Assembly (NCBI GenBank): GCA_005800815.1
Contig: SYEK01000018.1
Coordinates: 1-43,879 of the forward strand
Direction: 5' to 3'
From: Actinomycetota bacterium
GTDB taxonomy: Bacteria > Actinomycetota > Actinomycetes > Nanopelagicales > Nanopelagicaceae
Length of the DNA stretch: 43,879 nt
Below the pieces are notes generated by a model. That model ran no database searches and was not told the DNA's origin. It worked only from the letters and a program-made list of their open reading frames with translations. The stretch's first letter is position 1; each line of letters opens with the position of its first letter. Shown in pieces: positions 43,804 through 43,879 of the stretch. The translations under genes were made by a program, and so were the position numbers.

Positions 43804-43879
43804 GCCCCGATAGCCCAATGGCAGAGGCAGAGGACTTAAAATCCTCCCAGTGTGGGTTCGACCCCCACTCGGGGCACCA
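43804..43879 (+). tRNA. tRNA with anticodon TAA (Leu by anticodon) but short variable loop
   Basis: The acceptor GCCCCGA/TCGGGGC, discriminator A, encoded CCA, D stem GCCC/AGGC (last pair C-A), anticodon stem GAGGA/TCCTC with loop CTTAAAA, and T arm GTGGG/CCCAC with loop TTCGACC are clear. The anticodon is TAA, which reads UUA. The variable region is only five bases (CCAGT), whereas tRNA-Leu normally has a long variable arm, so this is a class I tRNA. Which amino acid it carries is not certain. TAGATT at 43786-43791 is a candidate -10 box. Confidence 0.88.

Overview
This window looks like a chromosomal core region of a streamlined actinobacterium. GC content by eye is close to half, intergenic gaps are mostly under 100 bases, stop and start codons often overlap, and convergent genes often share bases of their stop codons. 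Gene content is actinobacterial: DUF3027, DUF2530, DUF501, actinobacterial FtsB, a SepX/GLPR-like membrane protein, a ChoD-like GMC enzyme and MMPL. From about 19.8 kb to the end, the gene order matches what I remember of the Mycobacterium and Streptomyces chromosomes: 5-FTHF cyclo-ligase, moeA-like glp, rimJ, glpR/sepX, pmt, rsmI, metG, tatD, ksgA, ispE, tRNA-Gln, glmU, prs, rplY, pth, mfd, surA-like, mazG, eno, ftsB, DUF501, ppx. My best guess is a freshwater Nanopelagicales (acI, Planktophila-like) genome. That is inference from style and gene content. I see no insertion sequence, phage gene, integrase or CRISPR array.

Layout. 1-7.5 kb holds the end of groEL, DUF3027, a cold-shock protein, DUF2530 and an MFS exporter, then a leftward pdxH-serC-MFS operon and a rightward citrate synthase. 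7.6-15.8 kb is the more accessory part: a DNA photolyase, a membrane GGDEF protein, a secreted coiled-coil protein with an in-frame heptad repeat, an SDR plus ChoD-like GMC pair, tRNA-Arg and an MMPL transporter. 15.8-19.8 kb has a possible 38-residue acidic ORF, an FmdB-type zinc ribbon, and a tightly coupled CopC / CopD-CtaG / acyl-CoA dehydrogenase operon. 19.8-43.9 kb is the conserved housekeeping block, with ppc inserted leftward between pth and mfd, and with galU and rpfB absent from the places I expect them.

Working together. The block supplies translation (metG, rplY, pth, ksgA, rsmI, tRNAs), nucleotide and cell-wall precursors (prs, glmU, ispE), central carbon metabolism (citrate synthase, ppc, eno), repair (mfd, photolyase) and division (glp, sepX/glpR, ftsB).

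The most interesting signals are these. (1) A MoeA/gephyrin-like Glp has lost a whole internal domain and its active-site motif but still sits with rimJ and sepX/glpR, as expected for a division scaffold rather than a molybdenum enzyme. (2) A tRNA with a leucine UAA anticodon has a short variable loop instead of the long arm of tRNA-Leu. (3) A CopC domain lacks the usual copper-binding histidines. (4) A repeated pattern TANNNT-N6/7-ATG suggests pervasive leaderless transcription.
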